From positions 1 to 32,194 of the forward strand of contig NZ_GG669998.1 of assembly GCF_000159315.1 (NCBI RefSeq): DNA of 32,194 nucleotides, in the 5' to 3' direction. Position 1 is the stretch's first letter. Each line of letters opens with the position of its first letter. This document shows, in pieces, positions 6,338-14,551 of this stretch. Origin of the DNA: Lentilactobacillus hilgardii DSM 20176 = ATCC 8290 (GTDB lineage: Bacteria > Bacillota > Bacilli > Lactobacillales > Lactobacillaceae). Made by a program: the position numbers and the translations under genes. The notes beneath the pieces are model-generated. The model did no database searches. It was given only the letters and a program-made list of their open reading frames with translations, and was not told where the DNA came from.

Positions 6338-6664
6338 ATGTCTCAAATCATTACTGCTAGAGTTTCAATTCAAATTCCTAATAATTTTGAATTGATCAAC
6401 AAGGAAGATTACCAAGAGTTGAAACATCAATCAACCTTTGGACGAACTTGGAATTTAAATGATCTTCGTAAGTGGTGTGGGAATAAATCGCCACAATGGT
6501 TAAAGGAAAATGTTTTGGAAAATCCAAAATATTCAAGAGAAATACAAACAATGATTGATCGTGGAGAGCTGATTCATCGTGGAAGTAAAGGTAGTCCGTG
6601 GCTATTTAAAGCTACCAGAATGCAACAGTTTTTGGAAGATCATTGGAATGAGTTCAGCTGGTAA
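6338..6664 (+). CDS. DUF771 family phage protein
   Basis: The 108-residue protein has the length and features of DUF771: INKEDYQELK near residue 20, a TWNLNDLRKW segment with a possible winged-helix role, KENVLENP, and an aromatic C-terminal region ending EDHWNEFSW. DUF771 genes sit early in the rightward operon of many lactococcal and lactobacillus phages. The biochemical role is unknown; the central segment resembles a DNA-binding helix pair, as in phage excisionase/AlpA-like proteins, but that is inference. AAAGGAAG precedes the ATG. Confidence 0.75.
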   Translation: MSQIITARVSIQIPNNFELINKEDYQELKHQSTFGRTWNLNDLRKWCGNKSPQWLKENVLENPKYSREIQTMIDRGELIHRGSKGSPWLFKATRMQQFLEDHWNEFSW

Positions 6665-6676
6665 GGAGGTATAAAA

Positions 6677-6802
6677 ATGGTTTTAATTTTACCACAGTGG
6701 TTAGACTATGTAATTTTTAGTGCGATTGGTTTTTGGATTGGGACTGAGTATATGAAGTATAAAGCAAATCCAAAAACTTTTTGGAAAGAGTGGTTTGATT
6801 AA
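6677..6802 (+). CDS. Tiny single-pass membrane protein
   Basis: The 41-residue peptide has one hydrophobic helix (about residues 10-22, YVIFSAIGFWIG) and a basic, Trp-rich tail. It has a perfect AAGGAGGT six bases before ATG. Its stop overlaps the start of the next tiny gene (TAATG). Small membrane peptides of this kind are common in phage early regions. Function unknown. Confidence 0.6.
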   Translation: MVLILPQWLDYVIFSAIGFWIGTEYMKYKANPKTFWKEWFD

Positions 6803-6882
6803 TGGAATCATTGGAAGTGCTAATTTTATTATTTTTGGCAGCCTTGGTCATTGAATATTTTATGCCAACCGGACGCCATTAA
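6802..6882 (+). CDS. Tiny hydrophobic peptide
   Basis: The 26-residue peptide is mostly one hydrophobic stretch (VLILLFLAALVI) and starts within the stop codon of the preceding gene (TAATG), so translation would be coupled. It has no ribosome site of its own beyond that coupling. It may be a membrane peptide acting with its 41-residue neighbour. Function unknown and reality less sure. Confidence 0.45.
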   Translation: MESLEVLILLFLAALVIEYFMPTGRH

Positions 6883-6906
6883 AAATATAGAAAGTGAGTC
6901 ATATCG

Positions 6907-7101
6907 ATGAATAAATTACAAAAGTATTCGACACCTCAATTAGTGGGTGAATTAAGAAAAAGAAAAGAAGCTCAACTGTTTCATGGCGGCCTTTATGCCA
7001 ATACTGAACTACGAGGCAAATATGGTCATGAAAACATTAAGCTTCCAAATAATTACTGGATTTTATTAACTAGCGATTCTTTTCCGCTAAATAGTAATTA
7101 A
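6907..7101 (+). CDS. Small hypothetical early protein
   Basis: The 64-residue product begins MNKLQKYSTPQLVGELRKR, a start often seen in short lactobacillus phage proteins of unknown role. The ribosome site is weak (AAGTGAG nine bases before ATG). Its last 32 bases overlap the end of the minus-strand YozE-like gene. The C-terminal part is less ordered in composition than the first 40 residues, so the original gene may have been cut short when the counter-oriented gene was inserted. Confidence 0.5.
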   Translation: MNKLQKYSTPQLVGELRKRKEAQLFHGGLYANTELRGKYGHENIKLPNNYWILLTSDSFPLNSN

Positions 7102-7282
7102 AGGCATTTCGAACAATTTCCAATTCTGGATTTTCAGAATTAACTGATTTGATATATTTTTCTAAAGTTTCCCAATCTAAATTTCCTTTGGGAAACGATC
7201 TATCAGATTTCGCGTCTCTGGCCAAATCACCAATTGGCAGGCTGACGTCTTTAAATCTCATTAACCAACTGTAAAAATCCAT
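7070..7282 (-). CDS. YozE_SAM_like domain protein, counter-oriented
   Basis: The 70-residue protein matches the YozE SAM-like family: FYSWLMRFKD at the N-terminus, PIGDLARDAKSDRSFPKG in the middle, then DWETLEKYI and a C-terminal helix FNYYLAEK. This is a small all-helical fold of unknown function found in Bacillota chromosomes and phages. The ATG at 7280-7282 has an AGGTGG ribosome site about nine bases upstream. It is the only minus-strand gene in the rightward early operon and has its own -10 (7320-7315) and an upstream insulating terminator. That arrangement suits expression in the lysogen. Confidence 0.75.
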   Translation of the reverse strand: MDFYSWLMRFKDVSLPIGDLARDAKSDRSFPKGNLDWETLEKYIKSVNSENPELEIVRNAFNYYLAEKNR

Positions 7283-7314
7283 GAAAATTCACCACCTTTA
7301 ATTGAACTAACTAA

Positions 7315-7320
7315 ATTATA
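7315..7320 (-). promoter_or_regulatory. Candidate -10 of the YozE-like gene
   Basis: A perfect TATAAT on the minus strand lies about 33 bases before the ATG. No good -35 stands at 16-18 bp (ACACTC or similar), so this is a weak or activator-dependent call. Confidence 0.4.
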
Positions 7321-7353
7321 CAGCAAAGGAAGTGATGGAGTGTTTCTGTGTAA

Positions 7354-7385
7354 TAAAAAAAGTCCACTACCGCAAATAGTGGACT
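7354..7385 (-). terminator. Minus-strand intrinsic terminator upstream of the YozE-like gene
   Basis: AGTCCACTA and TAGTGGACT form a perfect 9-bp stem with a 7-nt loop. On the minus strand it is followed by seven T residues (7360-7354). It would stop leftward antisense transcripts before they reach the YozE-like promoter. The gap 7283-7436 holds only this hairpin and the promoter. Confidence 0.8.
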
Positions 7386-7436
7386 GAGGAAAGAATTGTT
7401 TGACTAATTATATCACATATAAAGTGAGGCAACTTA

Positions 7437-7706
7437 ATGGAACTTATTTGGAAGGCAGTTGGAATTATGGATTCCAAAGTGCTGGAATCTGGAAAAACCA
7501 AAGCAGAAGTGATGCGGAAACTTAGCGTTAAATATCCAACTTATGTCGTTACTGGTAGAAATAAAAATTTCCATAAAAGCTTTAAGGAGCACACGCCGAT
7601 TTATCCGGAACCAATTAGATTGATCTGCGGTCGAATCACAAAATCTAAAAGAAAAGAAATAGCGTCAATGAAGGATTCAATTAATCGGCGATACTATTCG
7701 ATTTAA
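7437..7706 (+). CDS. Hypothetical early phage protein
   Basis: The 89-residue product is basic (many Lys and Arg) with no membrane segment. The N-terminal half is a likely beta-alpha unit and the C-terminal tail KSKRKEIASMKDSINRRYY is helical and basic. AAGTGAGG stands seven bases before ATG. It opens the replication gene group. Not recognised. Confidence 0.65.
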   Translation: MELIWKAVGIMDSKVLESGKTKAEVMRKLSVKYPTYVVTGRNKNFHKSFKEHTPIYPEPIRLICGRITKSKRKEIASMKDSINRRYYSI

Positions 7707-7726
7707 AGAAGTGGAGGTAATTATAA

Positions 7727-8584
7727 ATGGTAAACGAATTAACCTTACCAGAATACACGATTGACTATCAGCCAACCGTTATTACAATTAACAATTTTGA
7801 TCGATTAAAAGCAGCTGTAGAAGCATATGCGAATAAATATCAAGGAATGGCAGTGACAACTTCCACAGAAAAAGAAGCCAAGTCCAGTCGCGCAGAACTT
7901 CGAAAATTGAAGCAAGCCCTTGATGATAAGCGTAAAGAAATCAGAAAAAAATACGCTGAACCATATCAGCGGTTTGCAGCTCAAATTAAAGACTTAGAAG
8001 CCACTTTAGATTCATCGATTAACCCAATTGACGCTGGGCTAAAGGAATTGGAAGATCAGCAACGCCAGCTTCGCTTAAAACATGTTCAATCTCTGATTTC
8101 TGAAATGGCACCCAATTATCATGTTGAACCAAGCGAAATTGATATTGATCCTACTTGGTTAAATAAAACCACCACGAAAAAGAAAGTAACCGAAGGCATT
8201 GCTGACGTGATGGGCTATGTTAAAAAGAAACACGACGACTTGGAAGCAGACATTAAAACCATTACTAAATATGCTCAAGCTTATCACATTGATCCGGCTG
8301 GTTGGATTGATCAATTAAAGCAAGGCCAGGATGTTAATTATTTAATTACAGCAATTGATCATCAGGTCAATCTAAATCAACAAAAACAGCAGGCTTTGGA
8401 GGCTCAAGCAGCAGAAGCACAAACACATCAAGTTCAGCAGAAAGGTAAAACGATTGATACCAACACTGGCGAAGTTGTTTCCCATTCCGTGTCTTTAAAA
8501 ATAACGGCAACAATTCCACAAATGAAACTGTTGAGGGCTTTCATGGATAGTAACCAAATTCGTTATCAAAGAGTGGGTGCTTAA
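7727..8584 (+). CDS. DUF1351 domain protein
   Basis: The 285-residue protein is a DUF1351 member by layout: an N-terminal strand region with YQPTVITINNFDRLKAAVEAYA, a long Lys/Arg-rich coiled coil (about residues 45-125, RKLKQALDDKRKEIRKKY), a middle helical part, and a C-terminal segment SHSVSLKITATIPQMKLLRAFM. The last part resembles the C-terminus of phage proteins next to recombination genes. It stands directly before the Sak4-like ATPase, the usual DUF1351 position, so a role in replication or recombination is likely. GGAGG lies nine bases before ATG. Confidence 0.85.
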   Translation: MVNELTLPEYTIDYQPTVITINNFDRLKAAVEAYANKYQGMAVTTSTEKEAKSSRAELRKLKQALDDKRKEIRKKYAEPYQRFAAQIKDLEATLDSSINPIDAGLKELEDQQRQLRLKHVQSLISEMAPNYHVEPSEIDIDPTWLNKTTTKKKVTEGIADVMGYVKKKHDDLEADIKTITKYAQAYHIDPAGWIDQLKQGQDVNYLITAIDHQVNLNQQKQQALEAQAAEAQTHQVQQKGKTIDTNTGEVVSHSVSLKITATIPQMKLLRAFMDSNQIRYQRVGA

Positions 8585-8586
8585 TC

Positions 8587-9264
8587 ATGAAGACGATTGA
8601 AGCTAAAGATTTACAGCGAACCCAGAACTGGCGAGTCATTCTATATGCTAAGCCTGGAACTGGTAAAACAACTTGTGTTAAATATTTACCTGGCAAAACT
8701 AGAATTTTTGATTTAGATAACTCCGCTAAAGTATTAGCTGGAATTGGCAACGTTACAGTCGATGAAATGGATCGAACTCGTCCTGAAGAAGATATGAAGC
8801 AATATCTTGAACATGCTTCAGAATTGATTGTTGGTTACGATAATTTAGTTATTGATAATGTGTCAAGTTTTGAAAAAGATTGGTTTGTGGAGAAGGGTAA
8901 GGGTAGCCATAACGGCATCTCAAATGAACTGCAGGATTATTCACAATGGACTAATTATTTTTCGAGAGTAATGACTGCTATCTACGCGTTGCCAGTTAAT
9001 GTATTAACTACAGCTTGGGAGACGCAACGCCAGATTACCACTGAAAATGGTCAGCAATTTAATCAATATGCACCCGAAATTCGTCAAAGCGTGATGGATG
9101 GAATGCTGGGATTATGTGATGTGGTTGGTCGGTTGATTATTAATCCGAAGACTAACGGTCGTGGCGTTATGCTGCAAGGAAATGACTCGATTTATGCCAA
9201 AAATCGTTTGGACAATCGAACCATGTGTGCTGCTAAGGACTTATTTAGGTTTGGCGGTGAATAG
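8587..9264 (+). CDS. AAA/RecA-like phage ATPase (Sak4-like, AAA_24)
   Basis: A single-domain P-loop ATPase of 225 residues. Walker A is AKPGTGKTT (residues 21-29). Walker B is near 94-99, in NLVIDNVSS. Later NVLTTAWETQ suits a sensor strand. This is the phage nucleotide-binding family that includes Sak4 recombinases, which help single-strand annealing or exchange together with an SSB. An SSB-like DUF669 protein is two genes downstream, which supports that reading. The start follows the previous stop by two bases and lacks a strong ribosome site, so translational coupling is likely. Confidence 0.85.
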   Translation: MKTIEAKDLQRTQNWRVILYAKPGTGKTTCVKYLPGKTRIFDLDNSAKVLAGIGNVTVDEMDRTRPEEDMKQYLEHASELIVGYDNLVIDNVSSFEKDWFVEKGKGSHNGISNELQDYSQWTNYFSRVMTAIYALPVNVLTTAWETQRQITTENGQQFNQYAPEIRQSVMDGMLGLCDVVGRLIINPKTNGRGVMLQGNDSIYAKNRLDNRTMCAAKDLFRFGGE

Positions 9265-9266
9265 TA

Positions 9267-10622
9267 TTGCCATTTAAATTATTTGATTATCAACAACGAT
9301 TAGTAGACGAAACCCGTCAAAAGCTTGCTGAAGGCAATCATGGTGTTTTAATTGTTTCTCCACCAGGAAGTGGTAAGTCAGTTATTATTGCAGAAATTGC
9401 CAGATTAACAGTTGCTAAGGGTGGACAGGTAATGTTTTTCGTCCACAGACAGGAACTTGTGAATCAAATAACCCAATCTTTTCAGAAACAAGACGTTGAT
9501 TTAATGCACTGCACAATTATGACTGTGGGAAAGATTGTTAACCGACTAGGAAAATTGCCAAGACCTAATTTAATCATTTGTGATGAATCACAGCATAGTC
9601 GGGCAAAGTCTTATTTAAAAATATTCGACTATTACAAAGACGTGCCAAGATTGGGATTCACTGGGAGTCCTTGGCGAATGAATGGAAAAGGTTTTGATGA
9701 TATTTATTCAGCAATGGTGGAAGGACAGACTGTTACCTGGTTAATACAGCATCATCACCTGGCACCGTACAAATACTACTCAATCAAATTGGTTGATGAT
9801 AGTAAATTAAAAAAATCAAGCACCGGTGATTATACCAATAACTCGATTGACGATGCCATTGGAAAAACAATTTTTGGGGATGTGGTCAAAACCTATCGAA
9901 AAAAAGTTCCTGGCCAACAGGCCATTGTTTATGCCCATGATATTGAACACAGTAAAGCAACTGCATCGGCATTTTGTGCCGCTGGAATTGAAGCAGTTCA
10001 TGCAGATGCCAAAACGCCCAAAGCCAAACGTGATCAAATTATGCATGATTTTAAAAATGGCAACATTAAGGTTCTATGTAACGTGGATTTGATCTCGGAG
10101 GGGTTTGATGTTCCAGATTGCTCTGTAGTCATTATGTTACGGCCAACCGAGTCATTGGTATTGGACATTCAACAATCCATGCGGTGTATGCGATATAAGT
10201 CCAATAAAGTAGCAACTATTATTGATCATGTGGCTAATTACACCCGCTTTGGTTTGCCTGACACTCCACGACAATGGAGTCTTGAAGGACGACCTAAGAA
10301 AAAGCGGAAGAATAACACAAAATCAATCCCAGTTAAAACTTGCCCAAATTGTTTTGCAGTGGTGCCGACACAATGTCGTGTTTGTCCACAGTGTGGTAAT
10401 GAGATTAAATATGATGCTGACAAAATGGAAATTGATGAAACGGCCAGTATTGAAAAAGTTGGGGAATTTAAACTGACTACTGATTATTCAAAAATCCAGA
10501 CGGCAAGAAAAAATCCGGAAGATGCACAAAGTTACAAAGAGTTACTAGAAATCGCTAAAGCCCGTGGATATAAAGCTGGTTGGGCCTATGTACAAGCTAA
10601 ACGACTAAAAATGGTTAACTAA
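9267..10622 (+). CDS. Superfamily 2 DEAD/DEAH-type helicase with zinc ribbon
   Basis: A 451-residue ATP-dependent DNA/RNA helicase. Visible motifs are a Q-like DYQQRLVDE, motif I SPPGSGKS (31-38), motif II DESQH (106-110), motif III-like GFTGSPWR (about 131-138), and motif VI QQSMRCMRYK (about 302-311). Near residues 358-376 the pairs CPNC and CPQC form a four-Cys zinc ribbon. The start is TTG at 9267, three bases after the previous gene, with GGTGA before it inside that gene. It acts in phage DNA replication or replication start, and matches the helicase found beside DUF669 and the primase in many lactobacillus phages. Confidence 0.93.
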   Translation: MPFKLFDYQQRLVDETRQKLAEGNHGVLIVSPPGSGKSVIIAEIARLTVAKGGQVMFFVHRQELVNQITQSFQKQDVDLMHCTIMTVGKIVNRLGKLPRPNLIICDESQHSRAKSYLKIFDYYKDVPRLGFTGSPWRMNGKGFDDIYSAMVEGQTVTWLIQHHHLAPYKYYSIKLVDDSKLKKSSTGDYTNNSIDDAIGKTIFGDVVKTYRKKVPGQQAIVYAHDIEHSKATASAFCAAGIEAVHADAKTPKAKRDQIMHDFKNGNIKVLCNVDLISEGFDVPDCSVVIMLRPTESLVLDIQQSMRCMRYKSNKVATIIDHVANYTRFGLPDTPRQWSLEGRPKKKRKNNTKSIPVKTCPNCFAVVPTQCRVCPQCGNEIKYDADKMEIDETASIEKVGEFKLTTDYSKIQTARKNPEDAQSYKELLEIAKARGYKAGWAYVQAKRLKMVN

Positions 10623-10638
10623 TGGAGGAATTTTAAAA

Positions 10639-11232
10639 ATGGCATTTATACAAGCTAATTACAAGAACAACGAACACAAAGATTTTTCAGCTTTACCAAG
10701 TGGAAATTACGAGATGATTATTAAGTCAGCTCAGGAGAAGGCAACTAAGAATGGGGCAGAATCACTGCAATTAGATTTAGTCGTTCGAAATGACTTAGAC
10801 GGGGTTACTGGATTAAAAAATACCAATGCCAAGTACCATAACCGTCATGTCTTTATGGATAATTGGAAACGCAAAACTACTAATCAGTACGATTTGGATA
10901 GTTTCCAATACATTCTTGAAGCTGTTCAAATTCCTGAAGGAACACCATTGAATACGATTGACGATTTTACTAAGGCTATTGCTAATAAACCAGCCAAAGT
11001 GTATGTCAAGAAAACAGTTGATGATTATGGCGGTGAAAAGAAAGATATCAATCAGATTGCCCCTTGGAACTTTAGCAAGAGTGATTATCCACAAGTGCAG
11101 CATGTATGGAAAGACCAAAAGGACGGTAAAAACCCATTTGCTGGTAATCAACCAGCATCAGCACCGGCAGATGATCCATTTGCTAATTCTGGAGATTCAA
11201 TTGATATTTCAGACGATGATTTACCATTCTAG
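10639..11232 (+). CDS. DUF669 protein with SSB-like acidic tail
   Basis: The 197-residue product belongs to DUF669, found in phage replication modules. The N-terminal 140 residues look like a beta-rich nucleic-acid-binding fold (LPSGNYEMIIKSAQ, SLQLDLVVRND). The C-terminus is a disordered Ala/Pro/Asp linker ending DISDDDLPF. That is the form of the SSB C-terminal peptide (acidic, then -PF) used to recruit replication partners. No separate SSB gene is present, so this protein probably does that job. GGAGG lies ten bases before ATG. Confidence 0.85.
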   Translation: MAFIQANYKNNEHKDFSALPSGNYEMIIKSAQEKATKNGAESLQLDLVVRNDLDGVTGLKNTNAKYHNRHVFMDNWKRKTTNQYDLDSFQYILEAVQIPEGTPLNTIDDFTKAIANKPAKVYVKKTVDDYGGEKKDINQIAPWNFSKSDYPQVQHVWKDQKDGKNPFAGNQPASAPADDPFANSGDSIDISDDDLPF

Positions 11233-11243
11233 GAGGGTAAAAA

Positions 11244-13547
11244 GTGGCATATGAAAAAATTCCAAATGAATTGCGGACCCTAAAACAATGGGGTCTGTTT
11301 AGAAAAATTTGGCAGCCTGAGCGAAATAAATATACCAAAATACCCCATAATGCGCTTGATGGTGGGGCGGGAAAAACCAACGATCCTAGTAGCTGGACTG
11401 ATTATCAAACAGCCTTAAAAGCACTTAAAACGTATCAAATGGATGGTCTCGCATTTTACTTTGCTAATGGTTATGTAGGGCTAGATATTGATCATATTGG
11501 AGACGAGTTGGAAAGATACGCCGCACAGGATTATCAACAAAATGAAGTCCAAGATGTGTTAACGATGACTAAATCCTATGTGGAAATTAGTTTATCCGGT
11601 ACCGGGATTCATGCCATTTTTAAGGGCAAGATTCCTGGTGATCGTCGTCGTAAAGGCAACGTTGAGATGTATGAATCTGGTCGTTTCTTTGCCCTGACAG
11701 GTCGAACAGTCGGTCCATACAGTGATCGGATAAATACACCTAATTCCGAAGTGATGAAACTTATTTATAAACACTATTTCGGTGAAAACAATGTGGTAAA
11801 ACTTCCCAATCAGGCACCAATCAGGCCAAATGATTTAAGTGTTGATGAAATTATTAAACGTGCCGAACTTTCACGAACGGGTAAACGTTTCAAGATGTTT
11901 ATGGAAGGTGGCTGGGACGGTTTCTACACTTCACAATCCGAGGCTGATTTGGCATTTTCCAACGACTTAGCTTTTTGGACAGGCCGTGATTTCAATAAAA
12001 TGGATCAAATCTTTCGAAAGTCTAGTTTAATGCGCCCTAAGTATGATGAAAAGCACGGAAAAACCACTTATGGGGTTTCACTCCTTAACAAATCCATTAA
12101 TGAAACGCGGGAAACCTTTAATCCACAGCAACATCCCTTGCATAAATATAATCTTAAATTCCTACAATCTAAGCCTAAAAAGAAATTACCACCTAGAAGT
12201 TGGGATGACACTGGGAATGCTGATCGATTTATTGATGTTTTTGGAAATCTAGTCAAATATTCCTATATTGATAAGTCCTGGTATTTCTATAATGGCAGTT
12301 ATTGGGAAATGGACGATCAGGGAAAAGCAGCTCAATTCGTTGATATGACCGTGGATAATATGAAGAATGAGAAGTTGCATGTTGCTGCCGGCGTAGATCC
12401 TGAAAAGGCCAAAGTAGCTTGGGAAAAGTTTTTGAAGAAGTCTCGTAGTCATGCTGCTAAACAAGCCATGATAAGCGAAGTACAACATCGGGTTCCGGTA
12501 TTACATGGGCAGTTTGATCAAGATAAAACTTTATTGAATACGGTTAATGGCTATATTGATTTAACTTCAGGTATCTTAAAAGACCACGACATTAAGAAAA
12601 TGTTCAGTCATCAGACAAGTGTGGAATACACCGACAAAATTGATTGTCCAGAATGGGATGAATTTTTAAATCAAATTTTTGCTGGTGATCAGGAATTAAT
12701 CCATTACATTCAAAAAGCGGTTGGATACTCTGCCACGGGAAGTATCAAGGAACAAGTGATGTTTATTCTGTATGGAAATGGCCGAAATGGTAAATCAATT
12801 TTTATCGATACAATTTCTGATATTCTGGGAACTTATGCCAAGTCAATGCAGGCCGATTCAATTATGGTACGACAAAACAAATCGGGAGCCAACTCAGATA
12901 TTGCTCGGTTGGAAAGCGCCCGATTAGTTACCTCAAGCGAGCCTAATGAGGGTGTGAGATTGGACGAGGGATTAGTTAAACAATTAACCGGTGGCGATAA
13001 AGTAACCGCACGGTACTTATATGGTAAGGAATTTGAGTTTAAACCACAGTTTAAGCTGTGGTTAGCCACTAACCATAAACCAATCATTCGTGGTACTGAT
13101 GACGGAATTTGGCGACGATTGATGTTAATTCCATTTAAGGTAAAAATTCCCGATGGCCAAGTTGATAAAAACCTAAAGGATAAATTAAAACGCGAATCCG
13201 TGGGAATCCTTAATTGGATCGTTGAAGGTTCTTTATTATGGCAACGTGAAGGCTTGAATCCACCAATAAGTGTCACTCGTGCCAGTCGGCAATATCGTGA
13301 AGAAATGGATGTTATTAGTTTATTTGTGGATGATTGCTGTGAAGTGAGTGATAATTACCGATCACCTGCAGGAGAACTTTTTAAAAAATACCAATCCTGG
13401 GCAAAAGATAATTCCGAATACTCTATGAGTAAGCAAAAGTTTAGTCGAGAGATAAAGCAGAAATTTGAATTTAAAAAAACAATGAAAGGACGCTTTTACG
13501 AAGGATTAAAAATAAAAACGGATCCTAGATTGAATTGGGTTAAATAA
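11244..13547 (+). CDS. Phage/plasmid primase-helicase, D5/P4 family
   Basis: The 767-residue two-part protein primes and unwinds phage DNA. The N-terminal part is a primase-polymerase-like domain (about 1-190) with the metal-binding pair D81/D83 in GLDIDHIG and a later GTGIHAIFKG strand. A D5_N-type linker follows (about 320-460), then the SF3 helicase with Walker A GNGRNGKS (about 511-518) and Walker B-like residues in ARLVTSSEPNEG. KLWLATNHKP is a typical motif C/sensor segment. GTG at 11244 is chosen as start: AGGAGGG stands before it. The iteron-rich gap immediately downstream is the probable origin it acts on. Confidence 0.94.
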   Translation: MAYEKIPNELRTLKQWGLFRKIWQPERNKYTKIPHNALDGGAGKTNDPSSWTDYQTALKALKTYQMDGLAFYFANGYVGLDIDHIGDELERYAAQDYQQNEVQDVLTMTKSYVEISLSGTGIHAIFKGKIPGDRRRKGNVEMYESGRFFALTGRTVGPYSDRINTPNSEVMKLIYKHYFGENNVVKLPNQAPIRPNDLSVDEIIKRAELSRTGKRFKMFMEGGWDGFYTSQSEADLAFSNDLAFWTGRDFNKMDQIFRKSSLMRPKYDEKHGKTTYGVSLLNKSINETRETFNPQQHPLHKYNLKFLQSKPKKKLPPRSWDDTGNADRFIDVFGNLVKYSYIDKSWYFYNGSYWEMDDQGKAAQFVDMTVDNMKNEKLHVAAGVDPEKAKVAWEKFLKKSRSHAAKQAMISEVQHRVPVLHGQFDQDKTLLNTVNGYIDLTSGILKDHDIKKMFSHQTSVEYTDKIDCPEWDEFLNQIFAGDQELIHYIQKAVGYSATGSIKEQVMFILYGNGRNGKSIFIDTISDILGTYAKSMQADSIMVRQNKSGANSDIARLESARLVTSSEPNEGVRLDEGLVKQLTGGDKVTARYLYGKEFEFKPQFKLWLATNHKPIIRGTDDGIWRRLMLIPFKVKIPDGQVDKNLKDKLKRESVGILNWIVEGSLLWQREGLNPPISVTRASRQYREEMDVISLFVDDCCEVSDNYRSPAGELFKKYQSWAKDNSEYSMSKQKFSREIKQKFEFKKTMKGRFYEGLKIKTDPRLNWVK

Positions 13548-13548
13548 T

Positions 13549-13793
13549 ATGACGGATAAATGACGGATAAATGACGGATAAAAAAATCGCTCAATCCCTT
13601 GGTACCATTAGTATTATTACTCTTTATTCTTTATATGACGGATAAATTAATAAGAGTATATAAGATAAAAGAGTAAAAAAGATATATAAATAAAGGTTTG
13701 TTGAAAAGATCCGTCATATTAGCAAAAAACGTAGCTTGTTCTTAGAGCGACAAGGAATACAGCAGCTTAATCATCCGTCATGTTATCCGTCAT
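13549..13793. repeat. Iterons ATGACGGATAA, candidate replication origin
   Basis: The 11-bp unit is present three times in perfect tandem (13549-13559, 13560-13570, 13571-13581) and once at 13635-13645. In inverted direction there is a full copy at 13783-13793 and 9-bp copies at 13709-13717 and 13773-13781. An extremely AT-rich stretch (13610-13700) lies between the direct and inverted sets and could be the unwinding element. The 234-bp gap has no gene and follows the primase-helicase gene directly. Confidence 0.75.
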
Positions 13794-13815
13794 AATTATT
13801 TGGAGGCGTATAAAG

Positions 13816-14130
13816 ATTAAATCAGAACATGAAATTCAAACAGAAATTCTTTTAGCGTTATCTCGACATGATTGTACTGTTTGTCGTAGTAATGCTGGAA
13901 AAATTAAAACTGATGATGGCAGACGAATTATGTTATTTCCGAGAGGCTGGCCGGACATTACCGGTTTTGAACATCACAGTGGAAAAATGATTTTGATTGA
14001 AGTTAAAAATGAACGAGGTAAGTTACGTGATGATCAGAAGCGGTTTGCAAAATTTATTAAGCAATATCCAGTGTTATATGGCGTTTGCCGTTCTGTAGAT
14101 GACGCGTTAAAAATAATTGGAGGTAAATGA
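13816..14130 (+). CDS. VRR-NUC nuclease
   Basis: A small nuclease of the PD-(D/E)XK class that commonly stands alone in phages and may act on branched or damaged DNA. Conserved parts visible are an N-terminal SEHEIQTEIL helix, SNAGKI, GWPDITGF (the PD acid), and IEVKNERGKL (the ExK). Length from the proposed start is 104 residues, normal for stand-alone VRR-NUC. The frame opens with ATG at 13780, but that codon lies in the last iterons and has no ribosome site. GGAGG at 13802-13806 instead points to an ATT codon at 13816, giving the expected beginning MKSEHEIQ. An ATT start is rare and is inferred. Confidence 0.8.
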   Translation: MKSEHEIQTEILLALSRHDCTVCRSNAGKIKTDDGRRIMLFPRGWPDITGFEHHSGKMILIEVKNERGKLRDDQKRFAKFIKQYPVLYGVCRSVDDALKIIGGK

Positions 14131-14132
14131 AA

Positions 14133-14546
14133 ATGACAGTAAAAATTGCTGATAAGGAACTGTTTAAAATGTACCAATGCGCAATGGCAGAAAATATTTC
14201 TGATTGGAAGCGAGTAGCAAAATTAGCTAAATTTATTGATAAATATGCTAATGATGATGTTAATTCTAATCGCGATGATTTAGCTAACGTTGTGGATGCA
14301 ATCTTAAATCATGAAAAGGTTGAATTATCCGTTCCTAAATATCGTTTGAAGATGAATGGTATGGTTGGAAATAATGGACAACAGTACGTTTCTCGAAGAA
14401 TAGATGATCAAGGTGGATATTTTATCTGTGGAGTTCGCAACCCGCACGTTTGTCGAGGCGAAATTACGCAGCAATTTACACGTGATGAAGCTGAATTCCT
14501 GAAGGATTTATTAAATAACTCAAGTATCCAAAGTGTGGAGGAGTGA
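14133..14546 (+). CDS. Hypothetical phage protein
   Basis: The 137-residue product has a helical N-terminal half and a C-terminal half that begins KYRLKMNG and ends QQFTRDEAEFLKDLL. That form recalls the C-terminal part of DUF1642-type phage proteins, but the match is only by eye. An ATG at 14127 overlaps the previous stop. The second ATG (14133) is preferred because GGAGG then stands nine bases away. Function unknown. Confidence 0.65.
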   Translation: MTVKIADKELFKMYQCAMAENISDWKRVAKLAKFIDKYANDDVNSNRDDLANVVDAILNHEKVELSVPKYRLKMNGMVGNNGQQYVSRRIDDQGGYFICGVRNPHVCRGEITQQFTRDEAEFLKDLLNNSSIQSVEE

Positions 14547-14551
14547 CGGTA

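Noticed and set aside
12833-13276. Minus-strand frame of 147 codons within the primase-helicase gene
   Set aside because: Long only because of the codon pattern of the helicase gene. No ribosome site and no family features.
13549-13793. CRISPR-like array
   Set aside because: The repeats are 11 bp, three lie in direct tandem without spacers, and others are inverted. Iterons explain this better.
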